This document shows positions 14,096-22,006 of a stretch of 25,486 nt of DNA, piece by piece. The notes under the pieces are model-generated. The model saw only the letters and a list, made by a program, of their open reading frames with translations, was not told the DNA's origin and made no database searches. The stretch's first letter is position 1; every line of letters starts with the position of its first letter. The stretch is from a virus. The translations under genes and the position numbers were made by a program. The stretch spans positions 1 through 25,486 of the IMG/VR virus record IMGVR_UViG_3300007523_000633; one strand, 5' to 3'.

Positions 14096-14529
14096 TGTTG
14101 TGATTCCAGTTGTGTATCAATGTATTTATCTACTCTAAAGTTTACAGTTAAATCATCAATTTGATAAAGCTCAGACAACGTGTGCGTTTTTACTGCTAGG
14201 TTATCAATCCTAAATCGGGCACGTTGGTGATTTTCTAATGCTGGCTCCAACCTAACAACATTATTTTGGTCTTTTTCTGTCTGGATCCATATGCTTTCTT
14301 TAAGATACGTGTTGTTGTCCCATATCCAATTTCTCTCAGTGATCAGATCGTCGTTAACATATATTCGATACCTGCTATAGTAGACTATATTAGAAAAATG
14401 ATCAACAAACTCTTGCTCATTTATTACAGAAGATTCTATACAATCCTTAATATATTTTACCCAATCCGGCCTAAGGCAGTGTACATTAAAACTTAGATTA
14501 ACTTCAACTCTGAGATTAGGGTCGACCAT
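14092..14529 (-). CDS. conserved-looking phage protein, unknown function
   Basis: 145 residues, no signal or membrane span, mixed beta-strand content (VEVNLSFNV, YYSRYRIYVND, RARFRIDNL). I do not recognise the family. The next gene starts with an ATGA overlap (14092-14095). Its size and strand pattern resemble the beta-sandwich protein at 15315-15761, so both may be virion or accessory structural proteins; this is only a composition-level impression. Confidence 0.65.
   Translation of the reverse strand: MVDPNLRVEVNLSFNVHCLRPDWVKYIKDCIESSVINEQEFVDHFSNIVYYSRYRIYVNDDLITERNWIWDNNTYLKESIWIQTEKDQNNVVRLEPALENHQRARFRIDNLAVKTHTLSELYQIDDLTVNFRVDKYIDTQLESQQ
14123..14130 (-). promoter_or_regulatory. possible late promoter motif inside coding region
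   Basis: GATAAATA on the minus strand within the last codons of the gene above, 27 bases before the ATG at 14095. The spacing fits the other copies, but the bases also encode D-K-Y, so it may be coincidence. Confidence 0.35.
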
Positions 14530-14530
14530 A

Positions 14531-15280
14531 CTATTTTTTACGTAATGGTGTTGGTTTTCCGCCTAAGCCCATAGCCTTCATGTTATCGGATGCTGTAGTT
14601 GTACCAACATCGACAGTTAATGCATGGCTCCATCGAGGGTCATTTGCTTCTTTCTTATTCTTTGGAATATATCCACTAGCATTTTCAGTGACATTCATGC
14701 CTTTGCGTACAGCGTCATACAGTGCTGGCGCTAGTTTACCTGCTCCTGTTGCTTTTTCAAACTCTTCAAAATTCCCCTCAGCGGCCGCTTGCCTTGCTCC
14801 ACTAGCACTTACTCCAGCTAATCCTTCAACACCGTCTTCACGTTCACCACTGGATACAAAGTTAATGTTTTTAAAATTATAATAGCTCTTATTCATCTCA
14901 TTGCCATTATAATCTGTTAATAATGTTTTGAAACTGTCTAGTCTATCGCTACCAGCAACAAATGTTACTGATCTATATCCTTGATTGTAAAGCCAACCAG
15001 CTACTTTCATTATGGTATTTAGGTCTCTATTTGCTACGATATGTTTGGCCTGCTGTGGGAACATAGCCGCTAGGAACTTAACTTTAGTGTCATAGTCTAA
15101 CGGATTCTTTTTGGGATCTTGTGTTTGGCTGGTGAATATAAAATAATCACCACCTTGAGCGGCTTTAGCCACAGTGTTTAATAGTTGTTCGTGTCCAACG
15201 GTAGGTGGATTCATACGGCCAAAACAAAAGGCGGCATGTTTATTGTTGTCTACTGCTTCAAATAATTGTGTTAAAAACAT
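14531..15280 (-). CDS. NMNAT/cytidylyltransferase-like nucleotidyltransferase
   Basis: 249 residues. FGRMNPPTVGH (20-30) is the nucleotide-binding T-x-G-H motif of the cytidylyltransferase/NMN adenylyltransferase superfamily. SASGARQ (158-164) matches the second, S-x-x-x-x-R type motif. A Rossmann-like strand FVAGSDR lies at 107-113. Members attach a nucleotide to NMN, phosphopantetheine or phospho-alcohols; NAD salvage is the commonest guess for phage versions. A 60-residue C-terminal extension has no motif. The N-terminus MFLTQLFEA (L-F-E, Glu8) precedes the catalytic domain like a removable peptide, suggesting packaging in the head. It is preceded 26 bases upstream by a GATAAATA late-promoter motif. 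Confidence 0.78.
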   Translation of the reverse strand: MFLTQLFEAVDNNKHAAFCFGRMNPPTVGHEQLLNTVAKAAQGGDYFIFTSQTQDPKKNPLDYDTKVKFLAAMFPQQAKHIVANRDLNTIMKVAGWLYNQGYRSVTFVAGSDRLDSFKTLLTDYNGNEMNKSYYNFKNINFVSSGEREDGVEGLAGVSASGARQAAAEGNFEEFEKATGAGKLAPALYDAVRKGMNVTENASGYIPKNKKEANDPRWSHALTVDVGTTTASDNMKAMGLGGKPTPLRKK

Positions 15281-15306
15281 AGTAATCTCTAGTGCTTATA
15301 TTACTA

Positions 15307-15314
15307 TATTTATC
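15307..15314 (-). promoter_or_regulatory. candidate T4-type late promoter (GATAAATA)
   Basis: GATAAATA on the minus strand in the short gap right after the stop of the gene at 15315-15761 and 26 bases before the ATG at 15280. Confidence 0.6.
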
Positions 15315-15761
15315 TTAAAGTTTCTCAAGCAACCAAATATAAAACGGACTAGTAAATTTGAGAGTGTATGCACCATTCCACCCAAGGTTGACACAGCCAT
15401 CTAAATGATCTATTTCTTTACCGTTATACATCTGTTTTTCATCTAGGATGTATTCAGCTGACCACAGGAGATTGCCTAAACTGATATCGTCAATAGTGAT
15501 ATCGTTAATATTTAACAGCATGTCTTTAACTACTTCGCTATTTTCTATAACCGTATCAGCGACAGCTTTATTTTCCAAACGAATTGTTAAGGAGTGTGGA
15601 CCTTCATTGATGGTATGTTCAAATTTAAACTCTTGTTGACCTTCATTGGCAAGCTCGCTAGACACTACTTGTTGCTGGTCTAACCAGATGGAGAATTGTG
15701 GACGCTTTTCCCAGAATGTTCCGCTAAGGGTAACAACAAAACTTAATTTTTCCTCATGCAT
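15315..15761 (-). CDS. beta-sandwich-like phage protein
   Basis: 148 residues with regular alternating strands: FVVTLSG, QFSIWLDQQQV, HSLTIRLENK, then a conserved-looking block ending NGAYTLKFTSPFYIWLLEKL-type residues (about 128-148). This suggests a carbohydrate-binding-module-like or virion-decoration beta sandwich, but I cannot name a family. It lies between the glycosyltransferase-like gene (7 bases upstream) and a late promoter, so a role on the virion surface or in glycan recognition is possible. Confidence 0.62.
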   Translation of the reverse strand: MHEEKLSFVVTLSGTFWEKRPQFSIWLDQQQVVSSELANEGQQEFKFEHTINEGPHSLTIRLENKAVADTVIENSEVVKDMLLNINDITIDDISLGNLLWSAEYILDEKQMYNGKEIDHLDGCVNLGWNGAYTLKFTSPFYIWLLEKL

Positions 15762-15768
15762 GGCTATA

Positions 15769-16608
15769 CTACTTAGGTTGGTGCTCGTTAGGATGTTCTG
15801 CTTGTTTCTTGCCAGTCAACACATCTAAGTCACCCGCAAACTCATAATGTCCTGAATGATTTAGCAATACTTTGGAGTGTGCAAATATTTGACCACCCTG
15901 TTTAGCCCAGCGTCTGCAGAATGTCCAATCCTCTGACAGATAGTGGCCTGCTTCATCAATCTCAGTGTCAAATATTGAGTACATAAATGGCTCAAACTGT
16001 TTACCTAGACCAACATCATCTACGTACTTGCATTCTGGATATGCGGCACATAGTTCTTCATATACATGACGTTTGAACATCATAAAGCCAGTGCCCATTG
16101 TGTCTACTGGAAAAATATCATTTTCAATTGTTGTGCCTGGTTTTACATTGATAACGTATTGGATTGGCAATGCTTTCTTAGGGTAAAGTCCACCAATGAC
16201 AGCTTTGTCAGCGGCTAACATTTGGAAAACACTTTCTGGTTGGAAACGGATATCGGCATCAATGAACATAAAATGTGTTGCGGCAGGATTAGTCATCATC
16301 TTGGCCATTAAGTTGTTACGTGCCCTAGTAACCAAACTTTCATTGACCATGGTATCTAACGACCATTGTAAGCCCATCTTATTAGCCATTAAGATAAATC
16401 TTAGGAAACTAGTAAAGCAAGGTTCGGTAATTTGTCCACCATAACAAGGAATACCAAAATGTATATGCATCTTACTCCAATCTGGTTGATCTGATTGAAG
16501 CGGAACCCCGTCTACTGGTACTGGTGCTTGTTGAGGGGTTACCATTGGTGCACCTGTAGGTTTAATACGTTTTGATACTTTCTTTTTATTAGTTTTAGCT
16601 TTTGCCAT
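15769..16608 (-). CDS. GT-A-like glycosyltransferase
   Basis: 279 residues. After a basic, low-complexity N-terminus (1-45), a Rossmann-like domain starts at HIHFGIPCYGG. FMFIDADIRFQPE (113-125) holds the D-x-D metal and sugar-nucleotide site (Asp117, Asp119), preceded by SLVTRARNNL, a helix typical of this fold. GGLYPKK follows in the acceptor region. This pattern is that of family-2-like glycosyltransferases; the sugar and acceptor (DNA, virion protein or host surface) cannot be told. Start at ATG 16608 with a GAGAGAG site. The basic N-terminal tail is unusual for a phage glycosyltransferase. Confidence 0.7.
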   Translation of the reverse strand: MAKAKTNKKKVSKRIKPTGAPMVTPQQAPVPVDGVPLQSDQPDWSKMHIHFGIPCYGGQITEPCFTSFLRFILMANKMGLQWSLDTMVNESLVTRARNNLMAKMMTNPAATHFMFIDADIRFQPESVFQMLAADKAVIGGLYPKKALPIQYVINVKPGTTIENDIFPVDTMGTGFMMFKRHVYEELCAAYPECKYVDDVGLGKQFEPFMYSIFDTEIDEAGHYLSEDWTFCRRWAKQGGQIFAHSKVLLNHSGHYEFAGDLDVLTGKKQAEHPNEHQPK

Positions 16609-16639
16609 CGAAACTCTCTCTTTTAATTGAATTATGTAA

Positions 16640-16804
16640 TTACCCTTTATGTATTTCTACTAGCGACCCACTACCAGCAAGCTCTTGAACTACTGCTTCT
16701 AGACTAGCAACAGTGTCATCTGTTAGGAAGTTTTCTGCTTGGTCATTATCTTTAACCAGTTTGCTAACTTTGATTTGCAATATTTCTTCATGTAATTGTG
16801 CCAT
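16640..16804 (-). CDS. 54-residue acidic helical protein
   Basis: A short gene in the gap between the glycosyltransferase-like and ClpA genes. ATG 16804, TAA 16640-16642, with an AGGA site about 10 bases upstream. The product (MAQLHEEILQIKVSKLVK...) is largely alpha-helical, with heptad-like hydrophobics suggesting a small coiled coil. A GATAAATA motif 31 bases upstream and a 9-base inverted repeat in the leader support a real late gene. Function unknown. Confidence 0.7.
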   Translation of the reverse strand: MAQLHEEILQIKVSKLVKDNDQAENFLTDDTVASLEAVVQELAGSGSLVEIHKG

Positions 16805-16818
16805 TGATTATGTTTCCT

Positions 16819-16840
16819 AAATAATATACTCATATTATTT
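16819..16840. repeat. 9-base inverted repeat in a late leader
   Basis: On the minus strand AAATAATAT, loop GAGT, then ATATTATTT: a perfect 9-base-pair stem of A-T pairs between the late promoter motif and the ribosome-binding site of the 54-residue gene. It might be a weak RNA hairpin or a binding site; in AT-rich sequence it could also be chance. Confidence 0.5.
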
Positions 16841-16843
16841 ATC
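16836..16843 (-). promoter_or_regulatory. candidate T4-type late promoter (GATAAATA)
   Basis: GATAAATA on the minus strand in the gap after the ClpA stop, 31 bases before the ATG of the 54-residue gene. Confidence 0.6.
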
Positions 16844-16863
16844 AAGAACTTTTTACTTAAAAT

Positions 16864-19179
16864 TTATCCTAACACAATAAAGCCGTCTTTGTCAACGGTT
16901 TTATCTTCTAATAAGTCAAGCTCGGGTAGAATGATAACAAATGTAACTTTTTCACCGTTCCAATCAATGGACACAATGCTACCTGGATCTACTTGTTCAA
17001 ATAATATCTTCTTACTCAACGGAACTTTAATAAGATCGTTGATCTTACGTGCCAATGGTCTAGCGCCCATAGCTGGATCAAAACCAACATCAGTTAAATG
17101 GTCTATTAGTTGTTCGCTAGGTCGAACTCGTATGCCCTTTTCTTCTAATAGCCCATTTAATTCGTGTAAGAATTTAACTACAATTTTCTTCATTGAGATC
17201 TTGTCTAGTTTAGCAAACTTAATCACAGCATCAAGACGATTGCGGAACTCTGGTTTGAAGAACTTCTTGGCAGCTTCGTCATCGGTACCCGTTTTTTGTA
17301 GGTCACGGCCAAATCCAATTGCATTGTTCTCGCCATCTGCAGATCCTAGGTTACTTGTTAGTATCAATATAGCGTGTCGGCAATCAGCTTTCTTACCGTT
17401 TGACCCAGTGATAGTACCCTCATCCATGATCTGTAATAATAAGTTTGAGATGTCTGGATGTGCTTTTTCAATTTCATCTAACAAGATAATTGCATGTGGG
17501 TTACGTTCAATTTCACTGATCAATAAACCACCACCTAGATTACCATCTTCATATCCAACATAGCCCGGAGGTGCGCCAATCAACTTAGCCATAGAATGCT
17601 TCTCTTGATATTCACTCATGTCAAAACGCAACAACTTCATGCTTAATGCTTTAGAGAGTAGTTTACAAAGCTCTGTCTTACCAGTACCAGTTGGTCCAAG
17701 GAATAAGAAGTTACCTACAGGTTTGTTATGTGCTTTCATACCTGCTTTAGCAACGTATATCTTTTCTAGTATTTGGTCAACTGCTGAGTCTTGCCCGTAT
17801 AAGTTATCTTTAATTGTTGAGTCTAAATTAGTTAAATTTTCGTTGGCTTTTTCAGTAAGTAAGTTTTCTCTTGGAATCTTAGTTGCCTTGCTGATAGTGT
17901 CAACGATATCTAATTTCTCTACTGTAAATTTAGGATCAACAATCTTAAGTCGAGCGCAACTCATGTCAATTAAGTCTATAGCTTTATCTGGAAGTTTCTT
18001 GTCAGGTTGGTATCGAACTGACAGTTCAACTGATGCATCTATAGCGTCATCGGTGATTTTGCCACCATGGAACTTTTCAAAATGCACACGAAGTCCACGC
18101 AAGATGTCTTTGGTAATGTCTGGTGTTGGCTCATCAATGTTGAGTTTATAGAATCTACGCATTAAGGCACGATCTTTTTCAAACGACTGTGTGTATTCTT
18201 CATATGTTGTTGATGCGATAACTTTGATGTTGCCTTTAGCCAATGCTGGTTTCAACATGTTAGCAAAGTCTACTGAACCTGATCCACCTGACCCAGCTCC
18301 TTGCATTTGATGGGCTTCGTCAATGAATAGGATAGTGTTACCTTTTTGGTTCAATGCACCTAACACATCTTTTAGTTTTTCTTCAAACTCACCTCGATAC
18401 TTACTACCAGCAAGTAAACTACCAATTTCTAAATTATATATCGTGTAAGGTAATAGATATTCAGGTACATCACCGTCAACAATCTTGTGTGCCAGTCCTT
18501 CAGCAATAGCTGTCTTGCCCACACCTGGATCACCAATCATTAACACGTTGCTCTTTTGTCTTCGTGCAAGGACCTGTGCTATCTCTTCTAACTCAGTAGC
18601 CCTGCCTATAACTGGATCAATCTTACCGTCAGTCACTTGATTGTTAAGATTAGTACAGTATTCCTCTAGGATCTTGTCGCTGTAATTAGATTTAATTTCT
18701 TTAGATTTCTTAAAGATGCCATGTACCTGTGTGTAATACTCAACCAGACCACGTCTGTTAATTCCCCATTTGAGTAAGAAATATGCGGCATGACTGTTAG
18801 TCTCTTGACTTATGCTTAGATATAGATCAATGGTTTCCATTTGCTCGCGAGCACTGAACAATACTTGGGTAAACGCACGATTAAATACTCTCTCTAAACT
18901 ATGTGTGCGTTGTGGTACCAATGTTTCAACTAATCCTGCAGAGTCTGCAGGTGGAACAATGGTAACCAAATATTCTTGCTTGCCGATGTATTCGTAAAGG
19001 TCTCGTAATAGTTCTTCAACCTCAACTCCGTAGTTTACAAGAGTCTTATTAAATTCTGGATATTCAACTAATGCTATCAACAGGTGTTCCAAGGTCACGT
19101 ATTGGTGATTGTAGTCCTTGGCAATGGTGGTTGCGGTGTCGACTATTCTTTCAATTTCTGGATTTGAATGTATTGACAC
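16864..19179 (-). CDS. clpA: ClpA-type AAA+ protein unfoldase
   Basis: 771 residues, close to E. coli ClpA (758). Domains: Clp N-domain (1-150), first AAA+ module with GDPGVGKT (216-223) and FIDEAH (285-290), second AAA+ module with GPTGTGKT (495-502), LLDEIEKAH (566-574) and an FRNRLD arginine-finger region (645-650). NAIGFGRD (619-626) matches the IGF/IGL loop by which ClpA docks on ClpP. No ClpB middle domain is present. It unfolds proteins with ATP and could feed them to host ClpP, since no clpP is seen here. It starts at GTG 19179, chosen because a strong AAGGGAG site lies about 8 bases upstream. DnaJ precedes it in the operon. Confidence 0.92.
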   Translation of the reverse strand: MSIHSNPEIERIVDTATTIAKDYNHQYVTLEHLLIALVEYPEFNKTLVNYGVEVEELLRDLYEYIGKQEYLVTIVPPADSAGLVETLVPQRTHSLERVFNRAFTQVLFSAREQMETIDLYLSISQETNSHAAYFLLKWGINRRGLVEYYTQVHGIFKKSKEIKSNYSDKILEEYCTNLNNQVTDGKIDPVIGRATELEEIAQVLARRQKSNVLMIGDPGVGKTAIAEGLAHKIVDGDVPEYLLPYTIYNLEIGSLLAGSKYRGEFEEKLKDVLGALNQKGNTILFIDEAHQMQGAGSGGSGSVDFANMLKPALAKGNIKVIASTTYEEYTQSFEKDRALMRRFYKLNIDEPTPDITKDILRGLRVHFEKFHGGKITDDAIDASVELSVRYQPDKKLPDKAIDLIDMSCARLKIVDPKFTVEKLDIVDTISKATKIPRENLLTEKANENLTNLDSTIKDNLYGQDSAVDQILEKIYVAKAGMKAHNKPVGNFLFLGPTGTGKTELCKLLSKALSMKLLRFDMSEYQEKHSMAKLIGAPPGYVGYEDGNLGGGLLISEIERNPHAIILLDEIEKAHPDISNLLLQIMDEGTITGSNGKKADCRHAILILTSNLGSADGENNAIGFGRDLQKTGTDDEAAKKFFKPEFRNRLDAVIKFAKLDKISMKKIVVKFLHELNGLLEEKGIRVRPSEQLIDHLTDVGFDPAMGARPLARKINDLIKVPLSKKILFEQVDPGSIVSIDWNGEKVTFVIILPELDLLEDKTVDKDGFIVLG

Positions 19180-19216
19180 TAATAAATCTCCCTTATAAAA
19201 ATATTTAGTTTATATA

Positions 19217-20050
19217 TCACAGGTTTCTAAGTATGTTTAACTGTTCATCTGATAATATTGGAGTTTTGATGTTTACTGCTACTATTAAATCTCCCCTAAC
19301 ATTGCTGTTCATTTGGTATAGTCCTTGACCCTGTAATCTAAATTTTGTATTATGTTGACATCCCTTGGGGATCTTAATACTGTATTCTCTATTATCGATT
19401 CCGGTAACAGTTCGATCACATCCTGTCATTGCTTCAATAGAATTAATTTCTAATGTACTTACTAAATTTATACCGTCAAGTTCAAATCTTTCATCACGCA
19501 ATAAACTTATTATAACATACAAATCTCCTCGTGTCAATGACTCAAACATGTTATCACCAAGGCCAGTATATTTGATAGTAGTGCCGTTGCTAACACCTTT
19601 TGGTATTTTTACTTCTACATTAAATCTCTCACCTTTTGTAGTTTGTACACTAATTGATCTAGTATGAAGCTCAAGTGTGTCAGCTAGATTAATCTGTAGA
19701 TTAATTCGAAGATCTTTATTACGTCTAGGCTGTTGTGTTTTCCTAAATGGATTACCACCAAATCCCTGATTGAAGAATTGGGCAAATATGTCATTTGGGT
19801 CGCCCCCACCAAATTGGAATTCAAAATGACTACCATTTGGGCCTGATTGTTGAAATAGATTTGGATTGTCGTGTTGCTGTCGTTTTGCTGGGTCAGTGAG
19901 TGTTTCGTATGCTGACTGTATCTCCTGGAATCTTTGTGTATCGCCACCTTTGTCAGGATGGTGTTGACTAGCCAACTTGCGGTAAGCTCGCTTAATATCG
20001 GACTCGGAGGCTTCCCTAGGAACTCCTAATGTTTGATATGCATCAGCCAT
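19217..20050 (-). CDS. class B DnaJ / CbpA-like co-chaperone
   Basis: 277 residues. The J-domain (4-62) keeps HPD at 31-33, needed to stimulate Hsp70 ATPase. A Gly/Phe region (about 68-100; FQFGGGDPNDIF, FGGNPF) and a C-terminal substrate-binding domain (about 105-277; the TKGERFNVEVKIPKG type) follow. The zinc-finger CxxCxGxG repeats of class A DnaJ are absent, so this is class B, like CbpA. It presumably redirects host DnaK to phage folding or disassembly tasks. The start overlaps the methyltransferase stop by one base (TAATG), and the ClpA gene follows 37 bases on, so chaperone and unfoldase are co-expressed. Confidence 0.9.
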   Translation of the reverse strand: MADAYQTLGVPREASESDIKRAYRKLASQHHPDKGGDTQRFQEIQSAYETLTDPAKRQQHDNPNLFQQSGPNGSHFEFQFGGGDPNDIFAQFFNQGFGGNPFRKTQQPRRNKDLRINLQINLADTLELHTRSISVQTTKGERFNVEVKIPKGVSNGTTIKYTGLGDNMFESLTRGDLYVIISLLRDERFELDGINLVSTLEINSIEAMTGCDRTVTGIDNREYSIKIPKGCQHNTKFRLQGQGLYQMNSNVRGDLIVAVNIKTPILSDEQLNILRNL

Positions 20051-20793
20051 TATTTCTTGTTACCTCTAGCAAGTTCATTTTTGTACCATGCTCTTTCTTT
20101 GGTGTAGATTGATTCAAAATCTTCCTCAAGATCACACTGCTCAGTAATTAGTTGCCCGCTCGTAGCATATCCTCTTTTAACTAAAACACTTATTCCAGTC
20201 CTAGCGTCATTTGCGCCTTCACCAATTTGTAAACATCCATATGGAAAAGTAACAACGTCAAACGTGCCATCATAAAGCTCTTCACGTAACTCGGCTACAA
20301 ATCGTCTACAGCCATCGATCCGCATAGTGTCATGGAATACAATGATTCCGTTTTGGCTTAATTCTGGATATATCACATCAAAATCATTCTTAATACCTTC
20401 GTAACTATGACACCCGTCAATGAAAGCTAAGTCAATGCAGCCACCGTGCCTGCTCTTAATTAAATCTCTAAATTCCTGTGTCTTACTATCGATTTTAGTA
20501 AGTTCAAAATTGTCTATGCCCTTACTGCGCAGGTATTCTTCACATTCTTCCTTACTAGACCAATGTTCAAATTGGTTGTTTAGCCCATGTGTGTCCCATA
20601 TATCGTACCCGTAAACTTTACCTTTTTCGGAGGTGTCTGGGATTGTAACAATTGTTCTTGCTCCCATACAAAGCCACTCAGTGGTGTATGCATTTGCTAC
20701 GCCAATCTCTACAATGGTCCTACATTGGTTTAGGTATATAAGAGATTGTAATAATGGTCGATGCTCTTCAACAAATATTTGTTTTTCTGCCAT
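20050..20793 (-). CDS. class I SAM-dependent methyltransferase-like protein
   Basis: 247 residues. Motif I VEIGVANAYTT (28-38) is the SAM-binding glycine loop. LAFIDGCHSYEGIKNDF (about 122-138) and VFHD (152-155) match the Methyltransf_24/CmcI-like subgroup, in which an Asp-Gly-x-His segment binds metal or SAM. Such proteins often act on sugars or small molecules made beside glycosyltransferases; the substrate here is unknown. It leads the methyltransferase-DnaJ-ClpA operon, with ATG 20793, an AGGA site, and the promoter embedded in the preceding terminator. Confidence 0.72.
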   Translation of the reverse strand: MAEKQIFVEEHRPLLQSLIYLNQCRTIVEIGVANAYTTEWLCMGARTIVTIPDTSEKGKVYGYDIWDTHGLNNQFEHWSSKEECEEYLRSKGIDNFELTKIDSKTQEFRDLIKSRHGGCIDLAFIDGCHSYEGIKNDFDVIYPELSQNGIIVFHDTMRIDGCRRFVAELREELYDGTFDVVTFPYGCLQIGEGANDARTGISVLVKRGYATSGQLITEQCDLEEDFESIYTKERAWYKNELARGNKK

Positions 20794-20819
20794 ATTAATC
20801 CTGTGTTGGTGTTATATAC

Positions 20820-20848
20820 AGTATACAATAAAAAAGGGTAAGCGTCAA
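20820..20848 (-). promoter_or_regulatory. sigma70-like promoter overlapping a terminator
   Basis: On the minus strand TTGACG (20848-20843), exactly 17 bases, then TATACT (20825-20820): five of six matches to each sigma70 box. The -35 lies in the loop and second arm of the terminator hairpin, and the T-tract forms part of the spacer. Transcription should start near 20813 and drive the methyltransferase-dnaJ-clpA operon. Confidence 0.7.
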
Positions 20849-20857
20849 TGCTTACCC
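20830..20857 (-). terminator. rho-independent terminator ending the lysis operon
   Basis: Minus strand: GGGTAAGC, loop ATTGAC, GCTTACCC, then six T. This is a perfect 8-base-pair stem with a 6-base loop. It lies 36 bases after the stop of the 83-residue gene. There is no T-run on the other side, so it works only for leftward transcription. Confidence 0.9.
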
Positions 20858-20893
20858 TAGTATTTAATTGAAAAAACCTGCCAAAAAATATTT

Positions 20894-21145
20894 TTACAGA
20901 ACTGCGCCAATGCCTGTGATTAAATTGTCTAACACTTCGTTGGCCCGTGATCTAACTGCTAGATCATCAGCGGCCTGTGAAATCTTTTCTGAACGTTTGA
21001 TGTCTTCTAATAGTTCTTTGTATTCATCATCGCTTAACGCACCGTTAGCGTGTTGTTTTTTAAGGTTAAGAATATCTTCGGCCCAGTTAGCTAATTTAGT
21101 ATTGTCGTTACCTACCCATTCTTCTAATTCTTGTTCTACGTTCAT
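20894..21145 (-). CDS. small acidic helical phage protein
   Basis: 83 residues from ATG 21145, with a strong AAGGAGA site 7 bases upstream. A longer frame reaches a TTG at 21175 but would overlap the previous gene and lacks such a site. The product (MNVEQELEEWVG...) is acidic and helical, with a central segment DEYKELLEDIKR and no membrane span. It is the last gene before the terminator. Function unknown. Confidence 0.75.
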   Translation of the reverse strand: MNVEQELEEWVGNDNTKLANWAEDILNLKKQHANGALSDDEYKELLEDIKRSEKISQAADDLAVRSRANEVLDNLITGIGAVL

Positions 21146-21155
21146 GTCCGTCTCC

Positions 21156-21575
21156 TTATCTAGGTTTGTCACCAATTACGTTAGTGATTATTGTAGCATT
21201 CTTTTCAATGTTGCCGAACTTGCTGGTACAGTAACCCATGCTAACATCTTTCTTGTCAATGTTATAACGTTTATCTAAACCTCTAACAATTTCTAAAAGC
21301 TCGGCGGTCATGGTCACGGTTTCCTCGTTACGAGGAATTGATTCTGCATAATTTTTTAATTCTAGTGTAGTGCCCCATAGCCTACTTACCTCGGCATTAA
21401 CTTCTGGAGTTCCACATTTACGAGCACCTAGGTTGGCTTGTGTTCTTACTTGTACAGCTAACAAGTATTCATTGTTATCAAAGCGTGCCATGTCAAAGTA
21501 GTCCCATGCTTCATTTAAGGTAGCACACCCCGACATAGTCAGTAGCATCGATAATGTTATTAATAGTTTTTTCAT
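21156..21575 (-). CDS. lipoprotein of the lysis region
   Basis: 139 residues from ATG 21575, with an AAGGA site 8 bases upstream; the frame continues 14 codons to a TTG but the signal peptide begins at this ATG. MKKLLITLSMLLTMSGC ends in a lipobox with Cys17, so the protein should be lipidated and anchored in the inner or outer membrane. The mature part is mixed and has two further cysteines (in KCGTP and GYCTS). It lies downstream of the endolysin and spanin-like genes, so it may be an extra envelope-disrupting or immunity-type lipoprotein. Function not recognised. Confidence 0.72.
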   Translation of the reverse strand: MKKLLITLSMLLTMSGCATLNEAWDYFDMARFDNNEYLLAVQVRTQANLGARKCGTPEVNAEVSRLWGTTLELKNYAESIPRNEETVTMTAELLEIVRGLDKRYNIDKKDVSMGYCTSKFGNIEKNATIITNVIGDKPR

Positions 21576-21576
21576 T

Positions 21577-21705
21577 TTATTTTCCTTTCTTAGGAACTTT
21601 TTTAGGTTTAGGCGCAAGTAATGCGGCGACTTTACTGGTTTTTTTAACTTTTGGTGTTTCTTTAGGCTGTTCTTTTTTACCTAGTATTCCGTCTAACCAG
21701 CCCAT
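21577..21705 (-). CDS. 42-residue Lys/Pro-rich basic peptide
   Basis: A short gene between the two lipoprotein genes: ATG 21705, TAA 21577-21579, with a GGA site about 8 bases upstream. The product starts MGWLDGILGKKEQ and is then Lys/Pro-rich (PKVKKTSKVAALLAPKPKK). It is strongly basic, with a short amphipathic start and no true membrane span. It lies one base from each neighbour: the spanin-like stop ends upstream and the next ATG follows. The next gene's ribosome-binding site lies inside its end, so the two are translationally linked. Function unknown; a membrane-active lysis helper or nucleic-acid binder is possible. Confidence 0.6.
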   Translation of the reverse strand: MGWLDGILGKKEQPKETPKVKKTSKVAALLAPKPKKVPKKGK

Positions 21706-21706
21706 T

Positions 21707-22006
21707 TTATTTTTCCTGAGTTTCTTTGTGTATCAATCGGTTGCTATCGTACCATCGTTGCCACTGTTCATACTTCAATTGTAATTCACGATACTTGCCA
21801 TAGTTTACAGTTGAGTTATCTAATATCTCAGATAACTGAGTTGCATCTTCTGGTAATGTTTCTAATTTTTCTGGTTCCATTAATAATGGTTCAGGTGCTT
21901 GCGGAAAGTTCATAGTTACAGGAACAGTCTTTGTTGATGCACAGCCTGATAGTATAAACATCATAGCAATAATTACTACTGCAATCGCCCATTGTGTTCT
22001 ATCCAT
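21707..22006 (-). CDS. outer-membrane spanin-like lipoprotein (Rz1-like)
   Basis: 99 residues. A hydrophobic start ends in the lipobox ILSGC (Cys22). The mature part is Pro-rich at first (FPQAPEPLLMEPEKLETLP) and then helical (about 55-99). Lipoprotein plus proline-rich segment is the typical layout of outer-membrane spanins (Rz1), which join the inner-membrane spanin to fuse the two membranes at the end of lysis. It directly follows the membrane protein at 22006-22452 with a TAATG overlap, the normal order for a spanin pair. Function by architecture and context only. Confidence 0.65.
   Translation of the reverse strand: MDRTQWAIAVVIIAMMFILSGCASTKTVPVTMNFPQAPEPLLMEPEKLETLPEDATQLSEILDNSTVNYGKYRELQLKYEQWQRWYDSNRLIHKETQEK

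Noticed and set aside
16889-17563. Long plus-strand open frame of 224 codons inside the ClpA gene
   Set aside because: It is antisense to well-conserved ClpA motifs, has no recognisable domain and no promoter or ribosome-binding site; a shadow frame. Many other plus-strand frames were dropped for the same reason.
21146-21175. TTG 21175 as start of the 83-residue protein
   Set aside because: A strong AAGGAGA site lies exactly before ATG 21145.
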